Below are positions 1-11,110 of a DNA stretch of 64,000 nt, in pieces (position 1 is the stretch's first letter; each line of letters opens with the position of its first letter). A model generated the notes under the pieces. That model was not told the origin of the DNA, did no database searches, and saw only the letters and a list, made by a program, of their open reading frames with translations. This stretch comes from Chalciporus piperatus (Eukaryota > Basidiomycota > Agaricomycetes > Boletales > Boletaceae), in NCBI GenBank assembly GCA_038093975.1, contig JBBPTG010000003.1:62001-126000 (forward strand). The letters run 5' to 3'. The position numbers were made by a program, and so were the translations under genes.

Positions 1-2160
1 GAGCTGGATCAGGCTACTCGCGCACCTCCAGATAACTACTTCGATCGGCCTGACAGGCTGGAAAACCTTCGTGTCGCGCTGTTGGCACGCTGCAAGCTAC
101 GCCATGATGTTACTGACGCAAACCGAGCGATTTCGATGCTCGAAGAGGTTGTAAGGCTCATTCCCGACGACCATCCCGATAAACACACCTACCTGATCAA
201 CCTCGGTAACTCCCTGTTGGCTCGTTTCGACATCTTCGGGAATGTTGACGACCTGGAGCAAGCTGTCTCGAGACATGAAGAGGGTCTAGGTCTCACCCTG
301 GAATATCTCCCTGACTTGGCTGGTCACCTCTGTGACCTTGGCATCTCTCTTAGAGCTCGTTTCGAACAGCTCGGTGATCTTCATGACATTAACTCTGCGA
401 TCGAGAAGCAGGAGTACGCGACGACCCTCACTCCCAACGGCCATTTCGACTACCCTTATCGTTTATATAACCTCGGACTCTCTTTGAGAGCCCGTTTCGA
501 ACGACTCGTGGACCTTGCCGACATTGACAGCGCAATCAAGAAGCAGGAAGATGCCGTACGCCTCACTCCTGAACACCATCCTCAGTTTACGACTCGCTTG
601 AGCAGTCTTGGTGTTCTGTTTAGGATCCGTTTTGAACACCTCGGACGCCTTCACGACATTGATAGTGCAATCTCGAGGCAAGCCAATGCAGTCCAACTCA
701 CTCCCGAAGGCCATCCCGAGCGTGTGCGTTTCCTTGACGATCTCGCTCGATGTTTGACGGCCCGCTTCGACTTGCTTGGGGAACCTCGTGACATCGAACA
801 GGCAATTGAAAAACATGAGGAGTGTCTACAGGTTACTCCACAGGAGCATCCTTTCCGTCCTCGTCGGTTACACGATAGCGGTATCTCGCTCAAGGCCCGA
901 TTTGACCGCTTCGGTGATCTTCATGTCCTTCAACGGGCGATTGCGAGACTGGAGGAAGCCGTACAATGTACCCCTAAAGACACTGCAGACCATGCTCTTC
1001 ATCTGAACAGTCTTGGTCTCGCTTTCTACTCACGTTTCAACCGACTTGGAGATCTTAAAGACATCGGGCAAGCGATTGCGAGGCAGGAGGAGGCTATCCA
1101 GCTTACCCTACATGACCATCCTGATTACCCTCGTCGTCTGGATTTCTTGGGTCGCTCAAAGTGGATTCGTTTCAAGCGACTCGCCGATCTTTCTGACATC
1201 GAGCAAGCCATCGAAATGCAAGAAGAAGCTGTGGAGCTCACTCCCAAACACCATCCGAACTACCCCACGCATCTAAATGACCTCGGTCTCTCATATCTGG
1301 CTCGTTTCGGTCATGCGGGAGACATCCAGGATCTCGAACTAGCGATCGAGAAGCACGAGGAGGCTGTACAACTCACCCCCGATGACCACCCCATCCGTCC
1401 TCGTCATCTCAATAGCCTGGGTCTCACCTTGTGGGCTCGTTTCTCCCGATTTGGAGATATCAACGACATCGAACAAGCAATCAAACTGCAAACAGACGCT
1501 ATTCAGCACACTTCCCCTGACCACCCTAACCATTCTGCCTATCGAAGTGACCTTGCTCTCTCACTACGGTCTCGTTTCAATCCACTTGGACACCTGTCAA
1601 ACCTTGAACAAGCCATCGAGACATGGGAAGATGTTGTATCCCTTACCCCTCTCGACAACCCGCTCCGTGCTTATTATTTAAGCAATCTTGGGCCCTGTTT
1701 GCACGCTCTTTTCACCCAGACTGACAACCCTCGAGACCTTGATCGAGCGATTGACATGGAGAGAGAAGCGATAGAACTCACGCCGGATGACCATCCTGAC
1801 CATCCCCGTCTCCTAAATAACCTCGCGCATGCTTTGATGACCCGTTTCAACCTGCAGGGTGGTCTTGAAGACCTCGAACAAGCGATCTCAATGGAGCAAA
1901 AAGTCGTGGAGCTCACTCCTGAGCGAAATCCGTACCGCGCCCTCTTTCTCAGCAACCTTGGACACTTGTTCAAGGCTCGTTTTGAACGGTCGGGACGCCT
2001 TGATGACAGTGACCAAGCGATTGCGAGGTTGCAGGATGCTTTGGACCTTACTCCTTCTGACGATCCTGAGTATCGACATCGTGTGGAGAGTCTTCGGATC
2101 TTCGAGTTCCGTGTTGCTCGTTCAAATGACTCAAGGGAGTCTCAAGGGACTAAACAGTGA
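1..2160 (+). CDS. TPR-repeat protein, 5'-partial (no CHAT domain in window)
   Basis: The frame is open from base 1, so the start lies outside the window; the first Met inside is at 82. About 14 tandem units of roughly 51 residues follow, each with the pattern ARF-x-x-x-G-D-L-x-D-I-x-x-A-I followed by an E-E-A-V-x-L-T-P-x-D-H-P linker. This is the tetratricopeptide form typical of Agaricomycete TPR-CHAT proteins, in which the superhelix serves as a sensor or binding scaffold. There is no intron in the visible part and the frame ends at TGA 2158-2160 after a basic, Ser-rich tail. No CHAT protease domain follows; the next gene is on the other strand. It may be a natural TPR-only protein or a truncated TPR-CHAT. 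Another TPR-CHAT gene lies at 17005-18984. The family call is firm; the function is unknown. Confidence 0.85.
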   Translation, partial: ELDQATRAPPDNYFDRPDRLENLRVALLARCKLRHDVTDANRAISMLEEVVRLIPDDHPDKHTYLINLGNSLLARFDIFGNVDDLEQAVSRHEEGLGLTLEYLPDLAGHLCDLGISLRARFEQLGDLHDINSAIEKQEYATTLTPNGHFDYPYRLYNLGLSLRARFERLVDLADIDSAIKKQEDAVRLTPEHHPQFTTRLSSLGVLFRIRFEHLGRLHDIDSAISRQANAVQLTPEGHPERVRFLDDLARCLTARFDLLGEPRDIEQAIEKHEECLQVTPQEHPFRPRRLHDSGISLKARFDRFGDLHVLQRAIARLEEAVQCTPKDTADHALHLNSLGLAFYSRFNRLGDLKDIGQAIARQEEAIQLTLHDHPDYPRRLDFLGRSKWIRFKRLADLSDIEQAIEMQEEAVELTPKHHPNYPTHLNDLGLSYLARFGHAGDIQDLELAIEKHEEAVQLTPDDHPIRPRHLNSLGLTLWARFSRFGDINDIEQAIKLQTDAIQHTSPDHPNHSAYRSDLALSLRSRFNPLGHLSNLEQAIETWEDVVSLTPLDNPLRAYYLSNLGPCLHALFTQTDNPRDLDRAIDMEREAIELTPDDHPDHPRLLNNLAHALMTRFNLQGGLEDLEQAISMEQKVVELTPERNPYRALFLSNLGHLFKARFERSGRLDDSDQAIARLQDALDLTPSDDPEYRHRVESLRIFEFRVARSNDSRESQGTKQ

Positions 2161-2452
2161 CCTTTGTGATCGTAATAACATGCTGATGGTCGTTCGCTAC
2201 TATGTCACTTCCCTACACGTTGAATCAGGTCCGAAACCGGTACTCGCGATGCTTTGCCATGTGTTGGTCGTCAGACCGACTCAGTTTTATCGACAAGTCA
2301 GGTAACAAGACTTCAACCTATCTAGACACTGAAGTGTCATTGTGTCATTTTGCCATTACTGCCAGTCGAGCCCATAGTATCAATACCCAAAGACCTGTCC
2401 CAACTTCCGAACTCGGCATACGGGCCAAAACACCTCTCAACGAATTGGCCCG

Positions 2453-4894
2453 TCAGTCAGGAACCTCGAAAAGTTGGCACGAGCGATAATGTGCACTCGT
2501 CGCATTGGTGACTTCATTCCTGAGAGCGGAACGCACGATCATGCCACCGCAGACATAGCAAAAATGTGTATTGCACCCAGGCGAGATGCACTGTGTCGTG
2601 TGACAAATGCCAAGTAAGCACCGCGATGATGAAGACGAAGGGAGTGGGAGACTCACTGTCATGTGGTTGCACCCAGACTCTTTCAATATCGGCGTCGTGC
2701 AATCTAGGTACAAAGGTGGTTCGTAAGCCCCACGAAACCGGAATGCAGAAGTGGATAGACACATACTCGGGCAGTGTTTCCATCCTTTCTCTTTCATGAG
2801 GTGATCTAGCTCAGACGCTCCGTCGCACGAATGTTTCGGCCCGCCGATGGCGATGGACTGTTCGCACTTCTTACACCACACGTTATTACAGCCGGATTGT
2901 GGGCAAACGATGTTCAGAACATCCGAGTAATCTTCCCGGTCGACGAACGCAGCACGTTTGCACCTGTGAGACAAAGCGTCAATTCTGAGATGACCTCACG
3001 AGCGAGATGACGCTTTACACGCGACAATGGATTTGTATGGTGAATTTCGCCAACTCCATCTCTGTCAAGATTTGGAAATGCTCCTCGGTGATACCAACCT
3101 GTTCGATAAGGAGCCTGGAAATCGCTGAACAACGACTGAGACTTTGAAAGGCAAGCTGAACGAAAGACGCTCACCAGCAGGCTCTCTATCATTCGCGGCC
3201 GTACAGATGGGACACAGAATTGGGAATCGATGTTCTTGAATCTTTGAACAAATGAAATCCCTCAGGCAGCTCCTGCACAGCGTATGAGTGCAATCATCTA
3301 CTCTAGCAAGATTATCCCCAGGTTGCTCATCCAGGCATATAGCACACGGAAATGTGATTTGCACCTGCCCGACGAGATCCGCATGTTCTTGACGGAGCCG
3401 TCGATCTTCCAGATCATATTGTTCTTGTAGCTGACGAGCGACCTCGAGTGGCTGCGTAGATGGATCGTAAATGTCCATATCTATATTCATCTCAGCAAAA
3501 TCAAGGTCCTCATAACTTGAAGCAGGTGAGTTTGCAGTGGGAACTGGAGGCGGGTTGTCGGCGAAGATGCTACGTGCACCGCCAACGTCCCGAAACCGTG
3601 ATCGTGCAGGAGCGGCAGGCTGAGCTTTGGTAGAAGCTACTGGTAGAGAGTCGGAGGAAGAGCCACCAGTGTTATAGTTCTGCGTGCCGTTGATGCTGCG
3701 ATCAGGACGTCCTGATTGCCCATAAACGGCAGGCTGAGCGTATGCGGGAGATGATGGCTGAAAAGCCTTTTGTGTGTAATTCTGCACGCCATCGACACCT
3801 ACATTGGGAGATCGAGACGAACCAGGGGTGGCGTGACTATACCTCCCGAATGAACGCCCCTGCGTGCCCAAGGCTGGTCGCGTGAGTACTGGGGCTTGGA
3901 TCGCTCTTTGTCGCTCGTGACGTATTTCATGATTCAGGCGATCGACATCCAATTCGAGTCGCTTGTTATCAGAGCTAAGAGTCTTGTTTTGTCGGTTGAG
4001 TTCAGAGACCTTTGCGCGGAGAGATAGTATAGCTAAGCTTGACTGGACAACGGAGTCCTCCAAGTTTCCGCGTTGGTCGTTGGCGACGAAGATGTGGCCT
4101 GAGCAATTGGCTAAAAGCTGTGCCTGCCACTGGAAGTCGAGAGAGTCCAGCAAACTCTCGTCGGCAGGAGGTAAGATCTCACTGAGGGCGCGAGCAGTGG
4201 TTTCGGCAGAGGTGCTGAATGACAAGCCGGCTCCTTGAGGATGTGAGGGGCGAGGATGTGAGTCAAAGATGACGAAGACGGGTCCGGGAGATGCATTGGG
4301 AGTTGAGCTGGCGTTGGCAAACTTGAAACAAGCGATGATCTCCGGTGGACGGGTGATGATCACCACAGCAGATTTCTCGATATCCAGCAACTTCCTGTGT
4401 TGTAGTTCTGGTCATTACCTATAAGTTGTTCCAGAGGATAGATATACGCACTGGAGGAGTCTCAAGAAATATTTGGGGCGCGGACTTGTATATTCGATAG
4501 ACACCAGTTTGAGAGATCTTTCAAAGATCGGAAGGCGATAAAGGTCATCGACTTCTAAGTGTAAATCATTGGACCATCCAGCGCAGATGGTCACGATTTC
4601 CTTTGGGTGGTGTCAACAGATGTTATGGGGAAGCTGTCGGACACTGACCTCGATGATCTGTTTGCTCCCTATTTCATTCACGATATCTGTCATCGCTGTC
4701 CTACTTTTCTCAGTCCGAATCCCGATTCGCGCGAAGTTGAAAGCTGCAAGACCACATGCAGAGACACCCTGGGCCGTGAACTGGCTGGTGCCGTCGAACG
4801 AGACGATGACATCCTTTCCTTTCAAAACATTCGCAGCGAGCCCCATGGAGACATCACCGTGCTGTTGGCCCTTTTCAGTGCGAAGTTTAGACAT
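2453..4894 (-). CDS. RBR-type E3 ubiquitin ligase
   Basis: RING-between-RING ligases take ubiquitin from an E2 onto a RING2 cysteine and then onto substrate. Exons on the minus strand: 4894-4649, 4600-4452, 4394-3175, one beginning near 3124, then three or more short ones to the stop at 2453; the phases agree across the first introns. The N-terminal half carries a domain seen in fungal RBR proteins (ITRPPEIIACF, FVIFDSHPRP), then a coiled coil near 4020-3900 and a Ser/Pro/Gln-rich linker. RING1 is CAICLDEQ ... CRSCL ... CPIC (about 3350-3200). The IBR contains CPQSGCNNVWCKKC and a His-Cys pair. RING2 is rebuilt across an intron as CPNCTTPI ... GCNHMT and CNTHFCYVCG, with the catalytic Cys expected just after GCNHMT. 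It appears intact. Substrate unknown. Confidence 0.85.
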
Positions 4895-5946
4895 GGTGAG
4901 ACGGTTGGGTTCGAGCGTATGGTCTGAGGTTGTATCTTGAGAATGCGGTGTGAGTGTGGATGGGCGGTAACTTCCAGCGCTTCCTGTGGTCTTCCTGTGG
5001 CGAGTCTGATGCATAGCCGCTGTGACAGTCCCCAAAACTGGCTGCGAGACCATGATGCAGATTTTGGTGGTAGGCTGGCCTTGACCATGCAGTAGCCCCT
5101 CTTCTGCACGACCGTCACGGTGGTGGCAGTGGTTGAACGTTCTGAACTGTGGTTCGGGTATGTTTGCACGAACCACTACGTGGCACCACCGTCACGGTCT
5201 TCGCCCATCAATGCAAACAGCGGAAGATCATCTCTCGGAATGTTTGACCATTGGAGACAAGATCATTACTCCTCGCATGTAGGTATGTATTGAAATTGAA
5301 GAATGGATTTGTGCGTTCAATGAGCTCAGAAGCAGGTCATCGACGCACGGAAGAACTCCGAGTCGGCTACAGGCTAGGGCTCAAACCGTGTGAGCCACGT
5401 CTGAACTTCAAGACCAACCATGGCGCATCACTCAGCGGTAAGTTCACTTTGTGCCAGGCTCAGGACAGCTCATGATCATGATGTGGTCTAGAGCCGTGAT
5501 CAACCGTGATCCCAATTCTCCGACTGTGACATAACAAATCAAGAGTCTTTTGATATCGTATCGCATTAGCGTGTGGCCGCTCGCCAACACTTTTAGATGG
5601 ACTTCCGCCGACATTCCTACTGGGTTTTCTTCTTTCTAGTTGTGCCATAAGTGGCCCCCCAGGAATCAGCGTCTTTCACGCGCTTCTTTGAAGACCATCA
5701 TTGAAGCATCAGCGATGTCCCAGAAGATAGGACTTTTATCCACTACCACTCACCCGACCGTCCGTTCGCCTTTCAGGACAGACACCCGTGATGCCCTCAT
5801 ACAGGATCTTTCTTCCATACATCCGTTCTTCTGCCATCCACTTGAGAGCTTCTCTCGCTTCTACCAGCGCCGTGTCATATGGTCGCGCCTGAGGGGATAA
5901 AAGCAAGGTAACCTTCATTGGGCCGCTCTGACTCCTCGTGCATTTT
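4895..5946. other. Intergenic, no supported gene
   Basis: This 1.05 kb stretch lies between the RBR ligase start and the GDSL relic and should hold both promoters. A 60-codon minus-strand stretch at 5918-5736 ends at a plausible GTGAGT donor and reads like protein (repeated ALVEAREALKWM-type residues), but I found no partner exon and do not call a gene. No RNA gene or repeat was seen. Confidence 0.4.
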
Positions 5947-6860
5947 ATGTCTCAGTTCTCCTTCGTACTTACCCTTGCTCTCGCCACCAGCGTTAGTGCA
6001 ACTGTCCGGTCCCGTCAAGGTAACGATGGGATTCATCTCGTCGTTGGGCCTCCGTGCGGGCCCCTTCCCGGGACTGAGGCAGATATGAATGCAGGGTTGA
6101 ATCTCGACCAGTACAAGACCATCGTCTCCTTTGGTGTTCGTCCATTTCCTACTGACTCGAGCTCATGCTGATTCTGAGATTTTATTTTCAGGATTCTTAC
6201 ACTGACGGTAGGCACGATGGAGGGCCTCTCGCCATCATCGAATAACTTGGATCTGGAGACTACTCTATACACCGTCTTTTTCGGTATCAAGTAAGTCATC
6301 ACCTTCTCAGCGTTTTCAACATGTCTAACAATAGATACCTCCTGTGACTGGGAAGATTCGTTCGGTCCGTTCTCCGTACAGCTAGTCACTAAGACCGCTA
6401 AACAGCTAGGTCTGACTAGTCGATCATCTTCCTCAAGCTGCCCAAGATCTTCTCGGTCAAACGACGCTTCTCTCCCAGCCCCCTACAAACGCCAAGAACT
6501 TCCTCGTCACAGATGTCTACGGCCGCGGTACCCAGAACGCTTGGGGCCAAGCATGTATCCAATCTATCTATGACGGACTCGCTGGATCGCGCATAAAACC
6601 CACCGTTGAATGTTGCATTCATGAGCTTTGCTGCGATTTGGGATGGTGTGGCATCATCCTGCTCGATGGATGCACAAAATCGGAAAGCGTTCGAGTTCTC
6701 GTGACCCAGAAGATGGGAAACAGATTCGCCACAATCGAAGGGGGAAATCGAAGTCATCTATTCTCGTCGACGCGCTACATACCGATGATTTTGAAGCCTG
6801 TGCAGATACAGAGATCTGTTCCAGTTGGAGTTGATAGTGATATGAATACGAAATAACTGG
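5947..6860 (+). pseudogene. GDSL-type esterase/lipase relic, 5' part
   Basis: It starts with a signal peptide (MSQFSFVLTLALA, cleavage near SATVRS). The family signature then appears across a probable intron: YKTIVSFG followed by DSYTDG, the Ser block of GDSL hydrolases. After LAIIE a stop occurs and the sequence jumps to TTLYTVFFGIN, so the middle of the domain (Gly/Asn blocks) is missing. Later blocks are out of frame with one another: NAKNFLVTDVYGRGT near 6490-6530, IQSIYDGLAG near 6560, NVAFMSFAAIWDGV near 6607-6650, then a YTDDFEACAD piece near 6780. Deletion, stops and frameshifts make this non-functional. The missing last exon lies at about 9131-9282, beyond an inserted F-box gene. GDSL enzymes of this kind are secreted esterases. 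Confidence 0.75.
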
Positions 6861-6971
6861 TGATTGGGCTAACTAGTGCGTACTCAGTCTCGAATCGGTG
6901 CGTTCACTTGTGTTCCCAGGAAGTAGTCATACTATAAGTACAACATTGCAGTGTCAAAAACCACTATGAAT

Positions 6972-8606
6972 TCATAATTTATAGAGCTCGATGACATGCG
7001 CCACATAGTAAGCCTCGCCACTCCATGGATTAAATTCTAAATAGTCCTCCCTGATGTCACCCATGGACACATACCTCCTTGGCCCAATATCAACCCGACA
7101 AACTGGTCCGCTCGCATCCACAGAAAACGTTTGAAGGCCACCCAATCCAAACTCCTGCCACTCTCCGTCGAACTCTTGGCCGTTAGGCGACCTGAGGAAG
7201 CACACGCCACGTCCGAACCCATCCTCCGAAATTCCTACCTCGAACAACATCACATCTACCTCCTTGAAAGTGATCAGAGAGGTACATTGTGAGAGTGTTA
7301 TTGTTCCAATTCCGAGGGAACTTGAAGCCATTAGAGTGAGGTCTATGGCACTGTACTCCTCGTCGTCATACGTCCATAATCGACGGATCATGGCTCGTAT
7401 CTCTGTCGCCTGCACCCCTCCAACATTGGTGACCGTATTCCCACGGAGGACCCCCACGGGTGATCCAAGAAACTTGCATATCCCTTCGTGTGTCATCCGT
7501 AACATCCCGTCGTCCTCGGCAGTAGCACCAGACTCCACTGAGGAAGGAAGGCCGAATGCCTGTATGTGATGGTCCGGACCATCGCCGTTGGTAAAGGTGA
7601 GAAGAATATGGGTGTTTGTTAAGAGGAAGTTCACGTGGCGGTAATCACGCGAGTGATACCACACCAAACGCTCGTGTATTTCCGGTGGCTTTAATTCCAG
7701 TTTATCATAGCCAGACGGATGATGATGTACGAAACTTACCACGCTAGACTTGAATGGTGGAAGATGGTATGTCTTCTCCGTTGTCACATCAAACAGCGCG
7801 AAGCTAAATCCCCCGTCCTTCGGCAAACTTTCACCATACATGCAGACGTATCCTGGACTGGCAGTCATATGGATGACTTCATCGTATCGTGGAAATGAAA
7901 CCGGAATGGCAACCTCTAGCGATAGTGATGAATGAAAGTGGCCAGTGATCTTTAATAAGGTCCTATCGTGTTTCGTGCTATCAGTCATTCGTTCAATGCA
8001 ATTAAATCTTACAATGGATATGTATTTCTGAGACCATCGATAAGTATGTATGTGACGGGATGACCCGTGAGAGTGACCGTGTCAGCAGATTTGAGGGGAA
8101 CGTGGTAGACGCTACCTGGGTCGTCCATAGAAAACAAGACATGGGTTTGCGGGTCGTCCGAGTCGGAGTTGAGGTTGCCGTAGACTATGGATAACCCGAC
8201 TTGTGCGATAAACCATGATCCCCATTTCGGTATATGGCAACGGACGCCCACTCTGGGGTATTCAAGAGCATGCAGATTGAAGTCGCGAGTAGTCCAAGGT
8301 TCCAGCTTTGTAGATTGGACTAAAGCACGCTCGAGGAAGTTCAATCCCTCTTTGTCACCGGGACGTAGGTATGGTCCTGGAGGTCGAGGCAGTGCTGAAC
8401 TTTTGTATGCGCGGATCCAAACCACGGGGTGGTATGTCACTGAAGAGAACGTCTTCGAGACCTAGATGATCGAGTTGATCCGATCGCATCAGCGGTAATC
8501 AACACTCAACCACGCTTACCTGTCGAAGACGGATAATGTCCAGCGGCGAGATAAAAGATACAATGCGAAGGAGAATGTCTTCTGGAATATCTGTGAATCG
8601 TGCCAT
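6972..8606 (-). CDS. F-box protein, paralogue A
   Basis: Three exons (8606-8520, 8461-8013, 7977-6972) sum to 1542 nt in one frame, 513 aa. The first exon is an F-box: TDIPEDILLRIVSF followed by SPLDIIRLRQ. F-box proteins recruit substrates to SCF (Skp1-Cullin-F-box) ubiquitin ligases. Exon 2 begins VSKTFSSVTYHPVVW, the usual continuation after a fungal F-box. The 450-residue C-terminal part has no motif I can name; its alternating hydrophobic strands suggest a beta-propeller-like fold (inference). It is closely similar along its whole length, with the same intron positions, to the gene at 43161-44774. It sits in opposite orientation inside the GDSL relic. Confidence 0.85.
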
Positions 8607-9130
8607 TCTGGAAGTTCAGTGGGAGAGTGCCAAAACTCGTTCTGTAACAGCGTTGGGAACACGTTGGGAACTTACCGGAACCTCTCGGTCCGATGGCGCC
8701 GACTCAGTCGTCTACACGCGGAACACCATTGATTTGTGCGTCCTGACATTGGAAGTTTAGTGGAAAAACTCGAATGATGACTCACCCAAACGCGCACCTG
8801 AGAAGTAGGAACGACTGTCTTCCTACCTCAGGGGCTGCCTACTGGAGACTAGTAAAACGCGCAGGCCACCGGTCAAACGACCAACTCCGCACACAAGCAA
8901 TCGTCTTCAAGGCCAATTCAGGATGATGGGATCTCGACGAGCGGGCGACGAGGGAATTCATGAGCGGACTCAACCACTCAACGTGTCCCGGGCAACGAAC
9001 TCATTCTATCACCCGCAATCAATACCCTCCACTGCCAGTGCGCGATCATTTCAACCAACATGAGTTAGAGGTGCATTCACGACGCTCAGGTGAAAAACAA
9101 TGATGGCAGTCTTCTCTCAAGACTCAGATA
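8607..9130. other. Intergenic, no supported gene
   Basis: Upstream region of F-box paralogue A and the remaining sequence before the detached GDSL exon. No convincing coding frame, RNA or repeat was seen. Confidence 0.4.
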
Positions 9131-9282
9131 TCAATTTTTCTACTTTTACTGGATTCCGGGGTCGCCTGCTAACCTTGGGTCACTAGTAACGCCAATGATC
9201 ACGCAGTCACCCCTCGAAGGAGATACCGGCACCATGGCCGACTATATCGAGGAAGTCCTGCACCAGTGTCGAGTTGACTGAT
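9131..9282 (+). pseudogene. GDSL-type esterase relic, detached last exon
   Basis: The peptide FYFYWIPGSP followed after about 20 degenerate residues by TMADYIEEVLHQCRVD and a stop matches the C-terminal end of the same GDSL family as the relic at 5947-6860. In that family the block HTFYWIPGHP carries the catalytic His. The piece is in the same orientation, 2.3 kb downstream, and the interval is filled by an F-box gene on the other strand. It is most simply the end of the same gene split by an insertion; an independent second relic is possible. Confidence 0.6.
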
Positions 9283-9310
9283 TTATCTTTCTCGTTTCAT
9301 TGGGAAGGAT

Positions 9311-9763
9311 TGTTATGATCTCTCACAACACAGCGGGGACTTTAGGCAACACTAAGCCTATGCGAAGGATATGCTGAGTACTAAAGCTTAATGACGGTGA
9401 AGTCACAAATGGATTAGACTGGGGTCTGTGATAAGTACAGGGCTACTTATATACTATTGAGAGGTGCGCACAGACCAACAGCCGAATAAGGAAAACACAA
9501 AGGGAAAGATATATAAGGTAAATGGTAAGATGATAAGAAAAGGTACCAGGCACGGATTAGAGTCTAGGCCATGACATCATTGCTGACTCATCTAAGTCTG
9601 GACCTTTGTCACGTGACCTGATTATGTAATAGTTTACGTAATGCTACAGGGACTACCGGAGCGGATTAAGATGAATCCGGCTTGACCCCTAAGTTGTAGA
9701 CAAAGTCCAGAGTTCGAATACCGTTGTAGGCAAAAGTTTGAAAAGTTTTTAAATACTATAACA
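9311..9763 (-). repeat. 3' LTR of the chromovirus (left copy)
   Basis: 453 bp, TG...CA ends. It matches the LTR at 15491-15913 except for scattered substitutions and a 30-bp extra segment near 9700-9730, bounded by a repeated GTTGTAG, which accounts exactly for the length difference. Confidence 0.93.
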
Positions 9764-9774
9764 CTATCCCCTCT

Positions 9775-11110
9775 CTAGGAATCGCATTCCAGGCGATTCG
9801 GCAACTTGCGCTCAGGAACCTCTGTCAGATTTTCGTATTTTTGGAACAAGGCAGAGAAATTTCCCATGGTCATGTTGATTCGACGTGGGGCGGACGGGTG
9901 CTTTTTGTGAAAAGCTTTGACAGCTTCAGGTGCATTTGACAAATGCGCTGCCTTTTCCCATGTACGGTCCGATATGTCCCAGCCTTTCCAATGAACCAGG
10001 TACTCTAACTGTCCTTGTTTAACCTGAGATTTCACTACGTAATCCACCTCGTATTCTTCTTCTCCTTCTTGGTTGACTATCACCGGATCCGGAAGACGGA
10101 CCGGTTGCCCTTCCAACGGTTCTCGAGCCGGTTTGACCCGTTTGACATTAACCGTGGGATGGATATGCATTGAATTGGGCAAGTCTAGTGTGACTGCATT
10201 AGGAAGGACCTTCGTGATCTGATAAGGTCCGATCCAGTTTTGCGTCATCTTTTTGGAGGGATAAGGTAATTTGAGGTTGTCCGTGGATAACATAACAAAA
10301 TCTCCGATTTGATAATCTGGAGCTTCGGACCGATGCTTGTCCGCTTGCTCTTTCATCCGGTTCTGAGTTTCTTCTAACGCCTGCTCTACTTCTTTGTGTG
10401 CCTTTCCACATTTCTCTAAGAATGTACCAGCCGGAGATGAATCGCCTTCGAATCCCATGCGTGGGAAGTAGTTTTTTGTTATAGCGAAGGGGATGGTTCC
10501 GGTAGCAGTGGAAAGGGAGGAATTGTGATGGAACTGCGCTATCTTCAACCAATCAGCCCATTCCGTTTGTCGTTTAGCCACGTAAGCGCGGAGATACTGC
10601 TGGAGTTCTCGGTTCATACGCTCCGTTTGGCCATCGGTTTGGGGGTGATAAGCGGTTGACAGCTTCTGTTCTATTCCTAGAAGGGTGCAAAGCTGCGAAG
10701 TAAACTCCGATGCGAATTGCGGTCCTCGATCTGAAACAATCGAAGAGGGAAGTCCGTGTCTACACCAAACATTGTCTCTAAATAAAATAGCTAGTTCTTT
10801 CGAAGAAATTGTCTTTTTACAAGCGATAAACTCGACTTCTTTAGAGAAGCGATCTACAATTACACAAATAGCATCAAAGCCACGTGATTTGAGGAAACCC
10901 GTGGTAAAGTCTATAGATATATCCTTCCATGGTTCTTTCGGAACTGGAAGGGGAATTAATTTGCCAGCTTGTGCAGTTGACTTTCCCTTCGTGAGGGCAC
11001 ATCTGACAATGTTCTACGTATGTTTTAACGTCCTTTGTGACACCAGGCCATGAGAAATAACGAGTAACCAAATGTAAGGTACGTCCTTGGCCACCATGGC
11101 CACCAATAGG
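9775..11110 (-). pseudogene. Retroelement integrase with C-terminal chromodomain (frameshifted)
   Basis: This is the integrase part of pol, joining element cDNA to the genome. From right to left: the zinc-binding region with YFSWPGVTKDV and CQMC (about 11060-10990), then after a frameshift near 10940 the catalytic core with SIDFTTGF, VSDRGPQF and TDGQTERMNREL, which supply the D,D,E residues. Next comes the GPY/F-type module (NWIGPYQITKV, about 10240-10200) and finally a chromodomain (YEVDYVVKS ... YLVHWKGW ... TWEKAAHL, about 10060-9940), which in chromoviruses directs integration to marked chromatin. The frame breaks near 11105 and 10940 make it inactive. The last 280 residues are uninterrupted. 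Confidence 0.88.
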
